A DNA stretch of 64,000 nt from Anastrepha obliqua (lineage: Eukaryota; Arthropoda; Insecta; Diptera; Tephritidae): NCBI RefSeq assembly GCF_027943255.1, contig NC_072893.1:87179784-87243783 (forward strand), in the 5' to 3' direction. Positions within the stretch are counted from its first letter, which is position 1; each line of letters starts with the position of its first letter. Of the stretch, positions 1 through 12,039 are shown in pieces. A program made the translations under genes and the position numbers. Under the pieces are notes generated by a model. That model made no database searches and was not told the DNA's origin. It was given only the letters and a program-made list of their open reading frames with translations.

Positions 1-99
1 TACAATGATTTGTTTGCTGTTTGGCAAAGGGAAATTATTCGTTCGATAGAACTCTTTCTGCTCTATAAAACTATGTTACTTGTATTTTTGAGTAATTTA

Positions 100-910
100 A
101 TTTTTTATTGGTTTTGAGGCTTAGAAATGGAATACTCAGGGGGCAAAAATCAACATTTTCAACACCTGCTCTTCTTTGATTTTCATCGAGGTAAAAAAGC
201 TGCCGAAGCATCTCGGGACATTTGCGACGTGTATGGCGAGTCCGCACGAAAATGGTTTGCAAAGTTCAAAAATGGCGACTTTAACGTCGATGACATGTGC
301 CGCAGCGGAAGGCTTTCTGAATTCGATGAAGAACGTCTCAAATCACATTTGAAGGAGAAGGATCGTCAAACCAGTCGTGAATTGGCAGAAAAAATTAAGT
401 GCGATCATAAAACGATTCTCAATCACTTTCATTCATTGGGATTTACCGAAAAATTGGAGCCTAAGAACCTGGGTGCCTCATGGGGAGGTGAGAAATGATG
501 CCTATACATCAATATGAAGCAAAGAAATGAGTGGGTGAGTGGGTGGCTACAGGAGATACGCTAAACCCGAGAGTCAAGCCGGATCTTCATCAGAAGAAGA
601 TCGTGATATGTGTTCGGTGGGACTGGGAGGGCTTGGTGTACTGGAAAATGCTCAAAAAGAATGCGACGGTCAACAAGGAGCTCGCCATTGCCCAGCTACA
701 CCGCGTGAATGAGGCTATGCGACTGAAAAGATCTGATCGACATGGCCAAACCATACTCCTTCACGACAACGCCAGGCCCCATGTTGCACAAGTAATCAAA
801 GCCGCACTCCAAGAGCTCGAATAGGAGGTCCTTCAACATCCGCCGTATTGTCTGCACCTTGTACCGATCGATTACCATCTTTTCCACTCCTTGTCAAACC
901 ATATGAGGGG
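100..910 (+). pseudogene. mariner (DD34D) transposase remnant
   Basis: Broken transposase. Residues from 127 to 498 form the paired-type helix-turn-helix N-terminus (SARKWFAKFKNGDFNVDD, then a second helix block TSRELAEKIKCDHKTILNH). After a frame break, 531-824 carries the catalytic part (WDWEGLVYWKML and HDNARPHVAQ). Reading on through the stop at 822-824 gives PIDYHLFHSL. Exactly 34 residues lie between the D of HDNARPH and the D of PIDYHLF, so this is a classical DD34D mariner. The WVPHEL linker region is lost at a stop near 498 and the frame shifts twice, so it is inactive. TIRs were not located; the left one may lie at or beyond the window edge. Confidence 0.85.
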
Positions 911-1045
911 CCTTCGGTAATAAAGGTAACGGGTGAAGGTCAAAATAAAGATTTCTATGAAAATAATTTTTTATTTAATAAAAAAGCTACGCAAAAATAA
1001 AATTTGATGCTCAATTTTGTATCACCAAGTATATTATTTTCCAAA

Positions 1046-1490
1046 ATATTTTTACTCCACTAACAACCATCACAAGTGCCATCGTTCTGAAAACTAATTT
1101 CTCTCACCAAAAATTTGCGTAGTCCATTAAAAATAAATAAAAGTGGGAAATAAATGTAATATTTCAATTTGACGACTAGCTCTTGCAAATATTATACAAA
1201 AACTTTTGTCAATACCAAAACGAAGTGTATCCGCAAGAGAAACAAGCCAGCTGAGATTAGCAGAGCACTCCAAAATAAAACAACGTCTTGCTTTTGACGA
1301 AGATTAGTAATGTCGAGCAAAACAAGCTCGTTCCTTATCGTATTCACTGCTTCATGTCAGTAAAGTTGCAATTTAACCCCTTACACTCGGACTAGCAGCC
1401 GATAAGTCAAAATTAAGCTTGCGTACTTTTTATTAGTTTGATATTTTTAGCAGAGAATTTTCGAAATTGTTAAATTAAAGGAAGTATTTA
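1046..1490. other. AT-rich stretch, no gene seen
   Basis: I see no coding potential or recognisable repeat boundary here, only AT-rich unique-looking sequence between the mariner remnant and the orphan exon. Confidence 0.5.
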
Positions 1491-1711
1491 TTATATGAAT
1501 TTACTATTGTTTGGTTTTGTATCAGCACTCAACTTTTTGGTTCCAGATAGAACAGGAAAATAAACCATAAGTATGGCTGTTGCAGCATACCACGCCATCC
1601 ATTGAGGCGCCATACCAGCAACCAGGCATTGCGTTGCCACCATATAATGAAGAATATCAGCAATAATGAAGCCAATAGCATTATTTGCACCACCGCACAC
1701 ACACTGATAAG
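1491..1711 (-). CDS. Possible terminal exon of a membrane protein, unidentified
   Basis: A minus-strand reading frame of about 72 residues is preceded by a plausible 3' splice site (TTACTTATCAG at about 1712-1722) and opens CVCGGANNAIGFIIADILHY. It then has a second hydrophobic stretch (WMAWYAATAILMVYFPVLSG) and a short polar tail (KLSADTKPNNSKFI) before the stop. Two membrane segments and the amino-acid composition look like a real multi-pass protein, but I do not recognise the family and no partner exon is visible in the 1 kb upstream. It could be the last exon of a gene whose other exons lie far away, or a decayed remnant. Confidence 0.3.
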
Positions 1712-1722
1712 TAACGAATTTT

Positions 1723-2760
1723 CGAAATTGGTTTTGAATTCACCTAACTAATTAATTGCACTTTGTAAGCAAACAACGATGCCACATTCAATTGTCGTTT
1801 GACCGTTTATAGACACCTGAACAACGAATACACGTGCGTGTATATATTTTTATTGTTTATTGTTTTCGCCGAAATTATTGGAGAAACTGTTTTCATCACA
1901 TCTAATTGAAAAACACCATAATTTCGGTGCACTATAAGTTGTTGCCTACTGCCAAGAAGATACCGCACTAACTGAAAAGTAATTTTGTTTTCTACCAGCT
2001 TTTATACTTTGCTACTTGAGCAGACATTAAAGTATCGGATATATATATGTATATGTATGTATATATTATATATATAAATATAAATAATATAATTTTAGAA
2101 TGCACATATAATTTTTGAAGTGCCTTTCTGAAGCCATTTGATGACACATAGAACTAATAAGGTGTGGTTTTGAAATTCTCAATATTTGTATGTTTTTGAT
2201 AATAATTGCTTTGAGTATTATAAGCATATAGTTAATAATGCAGGTATTTCATTTATTTATTAACAACCAAAAAATATAGCACTTCTCACAAACTAACAAA
2301 GGGAATGCGTTAAACTGATTGCGTTCGAATATGAATACAGAATCAATAGCACCACGTATTATGATATGTAGAAAAAAATTTGGTGAGAGGAAAATCGGTC
2401 TGTTGTGTACTTTAACCTTCTAGCTGGCAAAGTTGGGATGCTAAAGAACAAAGCCTGATAATTTTTTAGCGTGATGGGGATCGAAGAACGTCCAAAAGTC
2501 ATTATTCAAGGTTTTTTGGTTTTTGTATGCCCACAATTGAAAACAATTTTAAGTCCGCATCAGGGCAGCTTTGCCGTTTAGGTCAATAAACACAAAGCAA
2601 AAAATAGTCATATGAAAGCAATCCTTAAACTTTAAAACAAATTAAGAGTGAATTCAATTAACTGTTTTCCTTTTTAATTTCCTATTATAACAATCCAAAA
2701 CTCAGTTTTTATTTATAGAACGGTGCAAATTTAGCTTACATTCGGCTCAAAAGCATTGCA
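1723..2760. other. Intergenic, TA-rich microsatellite at about 2040-2090
   Basis: No coding signal seen. Contains a short run of alternating TA/TATG around 2040-2090. The rest is AT-rich and featureless to my reading. Confidence 0.5.
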
Positions 2761-2771
2761 TCTCTAAAGTC

Positions 2772-3060
2772 CTAAAGCCAGGCAGGAAAATTATCGTACA
2801 AATTGAAGTGTACAACTGCAAGTCGATGCTCAGCTCTTTTTCCCATACTTCGGTTCTCATCCATATGTGCTGAGCTTATACGATCAGTATAACGATTGTT
2901 AGCAGAAGCCACGAAACCAACAATAATACTTTCCCAGAACTCAGGCAATTTCAATAACTTCTCTTTTTTCGCCGATTTATTTAAGTCAATTAGTTTTTCC
3001 GAATGTAGTGGCCCAAACAAAATGTACGCATTTGTCGCAGGCATATCAACAAAATGATAA
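2772..3060 (-). pseudogene. piggyBac-like transposase C-terminal remnant
   Basis: Minus-strand frame reading FFYHFVDMPATNAYILFGPL, which matches the pattern near the C-terminus of piggyBac/PGBD transposases (a hydrophobic segment, then D, then N-A-Y-I-L). It ends with an RLAVVHF block resembling the conserved R-L-x-x-H-F-P segment. The cysteine-rich tail and everything N-terminal are missing; the frame starts right where another repeat (3066 onward) begins. Assignment rests on short motifs only. Confidence 0.4.
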
Positions 3061-3065
3061 AAAAA

Positions 3066-3712
3066 GAGGTTGTCTGTAAAGTCGGTTTACTGACGATAGT
3101 TTAACGTGACAACGTCATAAGAAAATACTGATGGAATGGTTGCATTTTTCAAGAGAAAATTTTAATTTTATTTGTTTTATAGATATTTTGGTTGGATATA
3201 GAGAAGAGGTAAATGGAATCGCAATGGAATTGATCAAGTTACATTTACACAAACGTGAAAAATGACGAAACATTTATCAAATTCATGAAAGATATGTTCA
3301 ATTTCGATTGTCAACAACATCATCGATTTGCCTTTTTCAAGACACATTACACTCGAAACACCCCTTTCATTTCCCACTTTTCCCATCATCTTCCTATTCT
3401 CAACAGAGAAATAGTTCATTACCATGCGCACAGGAAGAAGGCATATGCAAATACAAATATGTGAGCATATATACATATGCGCATATACGACATACATATA
3501 TATGCTCACTCAAGTAGGAGAGCGCCAGATGTCGAACGTTGCCGAACGCGGGGGCCGATTGTGCCTCTTTGTCGTCCGTTCCGCGCTATCGCTTGCAGTT
3601 CAAGCAAGGTAACGCCGCATGAGCAAGATAACGCCGCATGTGCACGGTAACGCCGCATTTTTTGGTGCGTGCAGGATGCTACATCGAATTATAAGACGTT
3701 ATCACGTCAAAA
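3066..3712. repeat. Dispersed TIR-like element, copy A
   Basis: Starts GAGGTTGTCTGTAAAGTCGG and ends GACGTTATCACGTC plus an A run. Subterminal arms at 3101-3120 (TTAACGTGACAACGTCATAA) and 3689-3710 are near-perfect inverted complements. The right part has a block reading about GGTAACGCCGCAT three times near 3608-3658. The same left end, body and right end recur at 58130-59137, which shows it is a mobile or dispersed family. No protein domain is seen, so it is probably non-autonomous. Class not assigned. Confidence 0.65.
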
Positions 3713-4400
3713 AAATCGCGTCATTGTCACAATTCTCGGACAATCGACATCTATGTGCAGATGAAGGGATGTCAGCTGGGCCAGCAATTTCAAGAGACGG
3801 GAATTGAGAACGGGGTATTTTTATTAGCTTTACGGCTGTCGAAGTAGATTCTATACCTTCACCATCAATTGAACTCAGTAAGCGGTTGAAATAAATAAGT
3901 CAGACCTTTCGTTCATCTCTCGCAGGCATTCCGAGATTTTTTTTGCGTCATGCGTCTTCTGGCTTGTAATTCGGTTCTTCCAACTCATCATCTTTTACGC
4001 CACTATGTGCCCAAAACCGGCGCGGTATAGCAACTAATAATAATAATAATAATAACTCTTCATCACTACTAAAATCTTCATCATCTTCATCTAACTTGGC
4101 GGATTCCATTAACTACTCACCTACATAACTTACATTTTCTAAAATACCTACACTCTTGGTTCAAAATTTAGAAAAAGTTAACGATCAGTCAAATATCACC
4201 CAACACAAATTTTAACTTAAACCGGCAAGACTGCCTTCAGGTGGGCTTAACGCATTTGCTTCTAAAACTCCAATTAACTTACTTTTCCTTACACGATATA
4301 CTCAGTCCTGCCATAAGTTCTCTTACAAGTTAAGTCCGTTAAAAATGTGAAATTATAATACTTTTTTAATGAATTTAATTTTATTTAATAAAGTAAATAT
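3713..4400. other. Intergenic with short (TAA)n at about 4034-4056
   Basis: No gene seen. The (TAA)n run gives a spurious poly-leucine reading on the minus strand. Confidence 0.5.
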
Positions 4401-5232
4401 TAAAAAATATTTTAAATTTTCATTCGGTCAAATGGTCACCATTTGCTTTTACATAAGTCTACAACGATTAATCCATTCAGCTTACACCACTCGAACCAAA
4501 GATTGTTTGAGACTCTACAAATTTTTTTAAGGTCTTCCACAGGCCATGTTCTCCAATTTTGACTACAAAGTGTAGTCCAATGTATTCAGATCTGGACTTC
4601 CAGACGGTCAATCTTCTACGGCTTGAACCTAGGAATTTTGATTTTTAGCGACTGCTGGGTGGTTTTTGTCATATAGGTTGGAGCGGAATCTTGCTGGAAG
4701 ATTCGACGCTCTCCATTGAAGAGAGTACTGTTTAACTGCTTCAACACGCCTTCTAAGACACTTTTGCCCCGGTCATAATTCCTTTTTCGCAGAAATGAAG
4801 AGATGTAACGTATTTACAAGACACATCCCACCAAACCATTACAGAGGCTGGATGGTGGCCATGCTGAACACTTGGAACACCATTTTTGGGGTCTTTAGAA
4901 GTTTTAGCATAGATTTTGTCATTTTGCTTATTAAAAACTTCTTCAACAGTGAAAATTTTCTCATCTGTGAAAATAATATTTTCATGGCCGTTGACCGCGT
5001 GCCACCGAACACGCTGCTTGCATCTGTCGAGTCGAATTTTCGTCAAGCGCGTTGTCAAAAGATGGCCAGTTGAGCAACGGAAGGCTTTCATGTGGAGATC
5101 ATCTCTAATTAGTCTTGACATGGATCTGGTCGATACATTCATTTCCCTGAACATGATTTTCTGCTTTGTTAGGGGATTTCTGCGAATTCTTTCTCGAACG
5201 GCTTTTATGGATACACTGGTTCGAACCACTTC
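4400..5232 (-). pseudogene. Tc1/mariner (maT-like, about DD37D) transposase remnant
   Basis: Minus-strand transposase pieces in order: HTH region (AVRERIRRNPLTKQKIMFRE ... SRLIRDDLHMKAFR), then RCKQRVRWHAVNGHENIIFT followed by DEKIFTVEEVFN (first Asp), then SVMVWWDVS, then after a frame break FQQDSAPTYMTKTT (second Asp). Beyond that the frame breaks near the third acidic residue; a shifted frame can be aligned to give a spacing of roughly 37-39, so the subtype is approximate. Several stops and frameshifts make it inactive. The motifs FTDEK and FQQDSAP fit maT-type Tc1/mariner elements. Confidence 0.75.
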
Positions 5233-5309
5233 TTTTTCTGTCTGTCATTTAAGACGTTTGAGAGAAACAAACATTCTCGAAATATTAAATTTATTCAGCA
5301 ATTCATAAA

Positions 5310-7280
5310 TCTCACTTGCACTTTTACCACACTTTGTAATGCAATCCCTGCATTGCTTTTTTTTTTTTTTTTTTTTTTTTGTTGATTTGATTTTTTTGTA
5401 TTTGAAAATAACTTCCTTAATAGTTTGTTCAAAGTATAAGTCATGAATAGACAATGGATACGAACAAAAACAAAAGTAACGAAACATTTTTCTGCGAATT
5501 TTTTCTCCTCGTATCCGTTGTAAAATTTGGATTTATGACAAGACTAAGTAATAACCAACTGGTTTGTTGGCAGAAAAATTCCAGATCACGATAAACACTA
5601 TTAATTCTCACTTTAAAAAAACAAAATTGGTAGCGAAATCTTTTTGGGCTTTCACATTGACATTTTATATCATACAATACTTTACTGGCAATAAAAACAA
5701 AACGAAATGCTACTGTTCACTAAAATAGATGTGGATATAATTTCTCACAGTTTCTTAACTAATTTGCAGCAAACTTTGTTTTTGTTTGAAAATAAAGTCG
5801 AATATGTAAAGGCGGACTTGCCTGTTTGAGGGTTAAGGTCTCATTATACATACGAATGTCTCATTATGCAGATTAAAATCTGTTGAATGCATTTTGAAGA
5901 TGTCTGATTACCTGGAAATTAGAACAATTTACGAAAAATTAACAGTTTGTTGAATTTGGATTTTGTTAAGTTATATTTCAAATACAGTAATACAAGCCTT
6001 AAGTTTTCTAAAGTTGTGCGAAGTATGCATAATTAGACTTTTAAGGTTAATGTGCTTACATCTGGCACCAAGAATGATAGAACATAAGATCTGGCCATCC
6101 GAAGCAAAATTGTGAGAGTAACTTTAGCTGCCACGTCTTAGGGGACTTGATAGCACAATTGTTTTCATGAGCTCATTCCTCATGTATTTTTACGCTCTTT
6201 CAATCAGTTGTTGTTCAGGCGACAACGAAGTAATGTAGACAATCACCGCGTTAATTGCTTCTTTTATTGGCAACTTATAACGTCAGCAAATTAGCTGATT
6301 CTTTCGAATTCGCTGAGAACCGATCTGTGATCTGTCACAAAAAAAGATTAATTAAAATGCAATGAATGTAGAGCAAACCCCAAAAAATTTAGTGCATTCT
6401 TGCAAGTCTATTGATTTTACACAAGTAGGAAGGTCTCTAAGTACTATCTATCACCTTAGAGCGCACAAGTGAGGTAAATGGTGATTTTAAAATATAAAAT
6501 GTAATGTAAATGTAAATGTATTTAAAATGTGTATTTAAAACGATCAATGAAATCTGAGCTGATTTCGCTTAATTTGCTTTGAAGTAAGAACCTCGAGGAA
6601 AAACCACACATAGATCAGAAATTTCATAACCTACAGCCACTTATGTGGTAGGTAGTAGAGATAAGGGAACACAATTTAGAGAATAAGTTATGTAAATACT
6701 TCTCAATATTTGAATTTAATCTATTTTTACTACAATAGCAAAAACGTTGTCAATATCTGATTGCACAAGTAGATTGAATAAGTCTGATTTTTTTAACCCT
6801 ACTTTTTCTATTCACCCAAACCCATTCTTTTCAGGAACTTTCTTGTTCTTATTAACAAACTTATGACCTTGAGAAATAATTCTATCAACTTCGATCCTGG
6901 CTCCCAGATATGGTAACTCATTGATCAAAATTGACAGATGGTAGGACAGGGGCGGAAATCAATGAGTTTAAATTAAAAAAATCGTTTCCAGTGGGTTTTT
7001 ACCCAACAATCTTTCAAGTAGAACAACATGCCATCGAGATTTGTGTGAGGGAATGTATCCGTAGTGAAATGAGATTTACATATTGTACTTTCAGATAGTA
7101 AATTAGATTATGAAAGCCCTTCTATCAACTGAAATCACCTCAAAAATGGTACATATATATATATATATATGATATATATGTTTGCCTGAGTCTTCTCAAC
7201 ACGTTAGGTAACTTCAACAGTGACTTCCTATAGCTAATTCGATTGGGTTCCTGGACAAGAGAGAAATCAAAAAGGGTCAA
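5310..7280. other. Intergenic, AT-rich, poly(T) at about 5359-5381
   Basis: No supported gene. Contains a T run of over 20 bases at about 5359-5381 and a short (TA)n at 7152-7171. Short reading frames here (for example a poly-lysine one) come from the homopolymer. Confidence 0.5.
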
Positions 7281-7289
7281 ACATGCCTC

Positions 7290-7690
7290 TAATTGGTCCT
7301 GAGCCTTTCTATGGACTTACAAAAGGACACTTTAATGAAGAAGAAGAAGAAGAAATTCGTTGAACAATGTAGAAATTCTATCCGTCAGCGACAAGCGAAA
7401 CAGTACCTATTGCTGGACAGAGACACTTCGGATAAGCTACTTTTGCTCAGCAGTTTAGGCTTAAGACTTTTAACTGGTTACTTTACTGGCCACTGTAGCC
7501 TGAGATATGTAGCCTGGTCTCTCATCGTCTGTCGATTCTGTGAAATGGATACTGGAAATTCAGAGCACATTCTTTGCGTAACATCCATATAAATTTTGGA
7601 ACAATAAGTCCCAGAATGTGCTGAAATTCTTAAAAAGCCTTACAAAAAGCTTTGCACACTAGACCTCTTTTGGTCACAGTGGGTAATAGC
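7290..7690 (+). pseudogene. LINE (non-LTR retrotransposon) ORF2 C-terminal fragment
   Basis: Reads SLGLRLLTGYFTGHCSLRY, then CRFCEMDTGNSEHILC. This is the region after the reverse transcriptase/RNase H of non-LTR elements (LLTGxxTGHxxLRxH, then a CxFC...HxxC zinc-binding block). The frame stops at about 7592 and the homology continues in fragments to about 7690. A short (GAA)n expansion sits just upstream. Clade not certain (I, LOA or R1 type). Confidence 0.65.
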
Positions 7691-8534
7691 CTAATAATAA
7701 TATTATATTAATAATTATAACAGAACTGTTAATTTCCAAGTCGCCAGTGAACAAAATAAATTGTGAGTCGGTGACATAAACAGGGTACTTGAACTAGATT
7801 TTAAGGCGTTGTTATTGATGGCGCTTAGAATATTGGTACGGTATCAAAGATAATTTCTTACCCCGGAGCCATTATGCTTAAAGAACATCGGAGGACAAGA
7901 GTTACGTTACTGACTTCATATCCTCATAGCAAACGATTGAAAGGACGTTGCTCAAATAGTTCTTGAAGAGTTTTTCATAGAGATACCAATTTATGTTGCT
8001 ACCATGTGAGAGAGTTATGTTCAAGTTATATCGGTTGATGTTGGATTCCTGAATGTTGTGATAGGCCAAGTCGACTATTCTATTACAAATAGCTAGAAAT
8101 CTATTAATAAAATATTTAAGTCAATACATAAATATGTTACTAAAATTATCCCCTTTTTGTTTACCACTGACTTTTAAAAGTATTTCATGTGCAATAAAAA
8201 TTAAATGCTTATACCCCTGAAAGTATGCTTGTCAATCATAACTTTTCCCATTAATGGAGCCTATTAAATAAAAACAAATGTGGTTACTGTGGCTTCTTGC
8301 GGCTTCTGGCTGTTTGCGTGATAAAAGCAATCAGTAATGGTACATATCTACTGACAGACATATTTATGTATGTATCAAACGTACAATGCATATGAATTGA
8401 AGTGCGGTAGGCAGATAGGCGTGACTTACCTAACTTAGTAGCCCACAAGAAATAGATATTATATATTTAATAAGCATTTTATTAAAAAATTTTATAACTT
8501 TTCTCAATTAATGTAAATTTTAATTTTTAGATAT
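7691..8534. other. Intergenic 3' of the CFAP144-like gene
   Basis: No coding signal seen. AT-rich. Confidence 0.4.
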
Positions 8535-9058
8535 TTACAAAACAAAACGCAAACCATTGAAGGGCGGCCGCTCTGTCACACGTTCGCCAACTAGTTTTTC
8601 ACCGTGTATTGTCATATCGGTGCGAATTTTCGGAGCACAAATAAAATTTAAGTCCTTCACGCTGTCACTCACGTTAGGCGGTAGCCAACCATAAACCTCC
8701 CCGGAGAGGTGCGGTAAAATGCCCCTGCCACACTTTCTACCACGCTGCGCTACGAATTCCATAAATTTTTCATAATCTAACGTGTTCTGATCGTGTCTCG
8801 CATAGAATTTGGCCGCAAGCGGTTCAGCTGGAGATTTGAAAAAAAAGAAAAGTGTTTGAATAAATGAAAAATTAACTGCCATCTTTTTATCCTACCTCTT
8901 CCACACGGTACAAATGTATAATGGCCACAAAAGTGCCGATTTTGATTTTCAATGAGTTCCTTCTCAAAATTGTATGGCAATTCTACTCTTTGCGTTGCCT
9001 CCTCTTCGGCCTCTTCGTCTTTTTTAGTCACACTCGGTGGAGTAATACGGACGCTCAT
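8535..9058 (-). CDS. FAM183/CFAP144-like ciliary protein, two exons
   Basis: Minus-strand gene with exons 8896-9058 and 8535-8827 (151 aa). The intron is 68 bp with donor AGAG|GTAGGA and acceptor CTCCAG, and it keeps the frame (split Ala codon). The N-terminus is short and acidic (KKDEEAEEEA), followed by LPYNFEKELIENQNRHF. The second exon has AEPLAAKFYARHD, FVAQRGRK, SGEVYGWLPP, then a DMTIHGEKL tail. The order 'EPA..AKF ... A..G.RK ... .E..GW ... D.T.' resembles FAM183/CFAP144, a microtubule inner protein of motile cilia and flagella. In flies, motile axonemes are confined mainly to sperm and some sensory neurons, so testis expression would be expected. Exon structure is well supported; the family name is tentative. 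Confidence 0.6.
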
Positions 9059-9513
9059 GCTGCCATGCTTCGTTTGCTGGTGCTACTGTATTTAGAAAAA
9101 TAGTTGCGCTTTCAAGCGCGTTCGTCAACACACTGGCTGCCTAAGTTTCAGTTTTTCTTGCTGTATGTACTGGCATTTCCTGTGCCTTTGTTTTTTTGTT
9201 TTTGTTGTTTTATTGGTAAATATTTCGCATGCCGCAAAGCACATTGACATTGAGTTATGTCAAGAAAGAGGTAAATTACATTTCTATGCATAAACGAATT
9301 GTACCTGAAATATTATTTTCAGTTTAACTGCGAAACGTGGAAAGAGAATGCGTAAACAATATTCATATCCATGTTATATCCATTATGCCGTGTGGTGCTT
9401 TTGATATGAGTTCATCTACCCCTATTAAGCAGCTACAATGTGCGACGTGGCGTATGAGGAATGTTTAAAACTTATACAAAAAATTTAACTGAATGGAGGT
9501 AACGTTTTTTCTA

Positions 9514-10062
9514 AAAAGTTTTCCAATAACAGGTGTTATGAATGAATAGCTATCGAGAGATGACCAACGATTTTTATGGCCGAAATTGGATGGTATTGAT
9601 CTGGACAACGTTTATTTTCTACAAGACGGCGCTACGTGCCACACAAGCAACGAAACCATTTATCTTTTACGGGAAAAGTTTCCGGACCGTGTTATCTCTC
9701 GAAGAGGTGATCACAATTGGCCACCGAGATCTTGTGATTTAACACCTTGTGACTTTTTTCTTTGGGGCCACGTAAAAGAGTAGGCCTACGCGAACAGCCC
9801 TTGTTCGATTCAAGATTTCAAAGATGGAATTCGTGAGGCTATCGAGGACATAGGGCAGCCATTTTGCAATTCGGTTATAGAAAATGTCATGAAAAGGATA
9901 TTGTTCTGAAGGCGTGGTCGTGGTGGTCATTTGTCTGATGTTATTTTCTACTATTAATGGCATACCTTCCTCTTTATAATGAAATAAACATCCGGTCATT
10001 TATATTAAAAAATAGCATTTTTCTTTGAATATCAAAATAACACCTCTTATTGGAAAACCCTT
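9514..10062 (+). mobile_element. Internally deleted DD41D (rosa-type) mariner
   Basis: A 549-bp element between TA dinucleotides at 9512-9513 and 10063-10064. Terminal inverted repeats read about AAGGGTTTTCCAATAAGAGG at the right end (minus strand) and AAAAGTTTTCCAATAACAGG at the left. The transposase piece in the 9586 frame includes YFLQDGATCHTSNETIYLL, NWPPRSCDLTPCDFFLWGHV. There are 41 residues between the two catalytic Asp residues, which is the DD41D spacing of the rosa family. The left TIR abuts the middle of the coding region, so the whole N-terminal half has been deleted. A second family member lies at 55277-56188. Confidence 0.85.
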
Positions 10063-10064
10063 TA

Positions 10065-10780
10065 TTATTACTTCTCCACAATGCTCACGAACGATTTAAA
10101 AAGAGGAGTCAGTATTTAAGCAATTATTCAGATATATTTGTACGACGTCTAACAATGGTCATGCAGACTAGGTATGACTATTATATTATATTACAAAACC
10201 GGCGTTACTTATTATTGTCTTCACTATACAAACTTTTTTCATTCTTGCAAGGCTCTAAGTAAATCTTTCTTTATCCGCAGCAGTGCAGGAAGTCTTTTCT
10301 ACTCCTTCAGGACGATTCCACTTCCTCTTTAAAAGCTTCAATAGACTCAGATTTTACTCATTTTATTGCAGACTGAAACTTTGGATATGGATAATTACCA
10401 CACTTCACAAGATCTTGCGAATCAATGGTCTAACTCTTTGATGCTGTGCTTGGCTAGGAACCTCTTGACAGATGAGTCAGCTTATTGTCTTGACAGAGAA
10501 CGCGGGACTTTTTCCTTTATTATTTATGTCATATTTTCTGGCTATCTCATATTTATTTGCTGGCTATCTCATATTTATTTATATTTATACTTTCACGGAG
10601 CTCAGCAAGAATAAGAAGTTAGTAATAGTGATCAATAGTATGAGCATCACAAACCCAGGAAAGAATTGTCATTCTCATGTCTTTTGTTATAATTACTATC
10701 TTTCAAACGGAAAAATATATAAATATAAGTATTATATAATTATAATTACAAAATGAGAGCAAAAACTATGACTATACTGA
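10065..10780. other. Intergenic, no gene seen
   Basis: AT-rich, with only short unsupported reading frames. Confidence 0.4.
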
Positions 10781-10781
10781 T

Positions 10782-10995
10782 TTGTTGACAGAAGTTAGAC
10801 ATACTGCATTCGAAAGAGAAGGCGTCCTACTAAACAGCTCGCGATGATTGGTGTTTGACGCACACATACTTATTCTACGAGTATATAAGCGTCTGTCGCT
10901 TTATTTAATAGCCGCACCCTTGCTGCACTGCCTAAGTAATAAAGTAAAATTCGTAAAAATCGATACAATTTATTCGACGAAGATTAACTGATCGT
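10782..10995 (+). repeat. Possible solo LTR
   Basis: Begins TGTTGACAGAAG, contains a promoter-like TATATAAGCG at about 10880, AATAAAG at about 10939, and a compact GC-richer core unlike the flanks. This layout (TG start, TATA box, polyadenylation signal) is that of an insect LTR. No matching second LTR, primer-binding site or clear target duplication was found, so the call is weak. Confidence 0.25.
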
Positions 10996-11618
10996 AATAA
11001 TTTTTGTGGCTAGATAGAATAAAGAAAAGGCAGTAATACCCAGAAAATCTAACTTTATATTTATTTATCTATTTATTTAGTATATGAGTAAAAAGTCTCT
11101 TACAGACTAAGTACATATTTACAAGTAGGTATGCTAATTAATAAAGGATTTTTAAAAACCTAGAATACAGTATTCAGTATTAGAATATTAGAAAATACAC
11201 TTTTCAAAGATGAAAAATCAAGTTGCTTAAAACTCGAGATTAACTAAAGTGAATTTAAAACTTAAGGCTCGAACAAGGCAAACATTACACGAATATTTAG
11301 TTTCAGAATATTTTAAGCAAAAAAGAGCGAGATTGTTGAACTTTGGGTTAGTCAAAGTAATCAACATTTTTATGAAGGATTCAGATTATCGAAACTCTAT
11401 GGACTTGTCGCATATTTATGAACAACATTTTAGACCAATTTAATCATATTTATATAATTTGTATGCTTTGTCCTCCTGACGGAAGTAGCGCATTTCAAAT
11501 TGGAACGAACGAAAGACGTGTACAATAACTTGTGTATGGGTCAGAAAACATGGAACTATTTTGTCTTACAAGCCCTAATACCGAGTAAGCTTTCGAAACA
11601 ATATGACTGATATTTCTA

Positions 11619-11930
11619 TTAAAAAAAATTACTCGAAAAAATAAATCCATTACCTTTAATTTTATTTAAACTTTGTAACAAAGAATGAGAAATGTTGTGA
11701 GAATTCATATTCGTGGTATTAAAGTACTTCTGGATGTTTAAAGAAAAACCATAGTTGTAAGCTGTCCACATCCGTTTGAAGCTTAAGCGCATGATCATAT
11801 TTTTCGAAAATACATGTAAGTCGTCGGCAAAATTATTTACAAACGTAACAATCAGTAGTTGATTTAGTATACTCCCTTGAGGAAGGGAAGGGAGAGGAGA
11901 TGAAAAAAGGTTGAGAAAAAATAACGTCAA
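11619..11930 (-). pseudogene. LINE reverse transcriptase fragment
   Basis: Minus-strand frame with LPQGSILNQLLIVTFVNNFA followed by DDLHVFSK, matching the reverse-transcriptase core (PQGSxLxPLLF, then F-A-D-D). Compared with intact elements about a dozen residues are missing between the PQGS motif and the FADD motif. The FADD catalytic motif survives but the protein is truncated at both ends. Confidence 0.55.
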
Positions 11931-12039
11931 CTTTTCTACGCAATTTCTTTAATGTAAATAGAATTTATTCCATTAAAAATAAAACTGAATGAAAGCCCAT
12001 GCCAAGGCTGCCTTCTATATGTTACGCTAAATAATGAAT

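Noticed and set aside
3880..4110. Poly-leucine frame resembling a Harbinger transposase start
   Set aside because: The leucines come from the (TAA)n microsatellite and no nuclease motif follows.
5245..5487. Lysine-rich minus-strand frame
   Set aside because: Produced by the poly(T) run at about 5359-5381.
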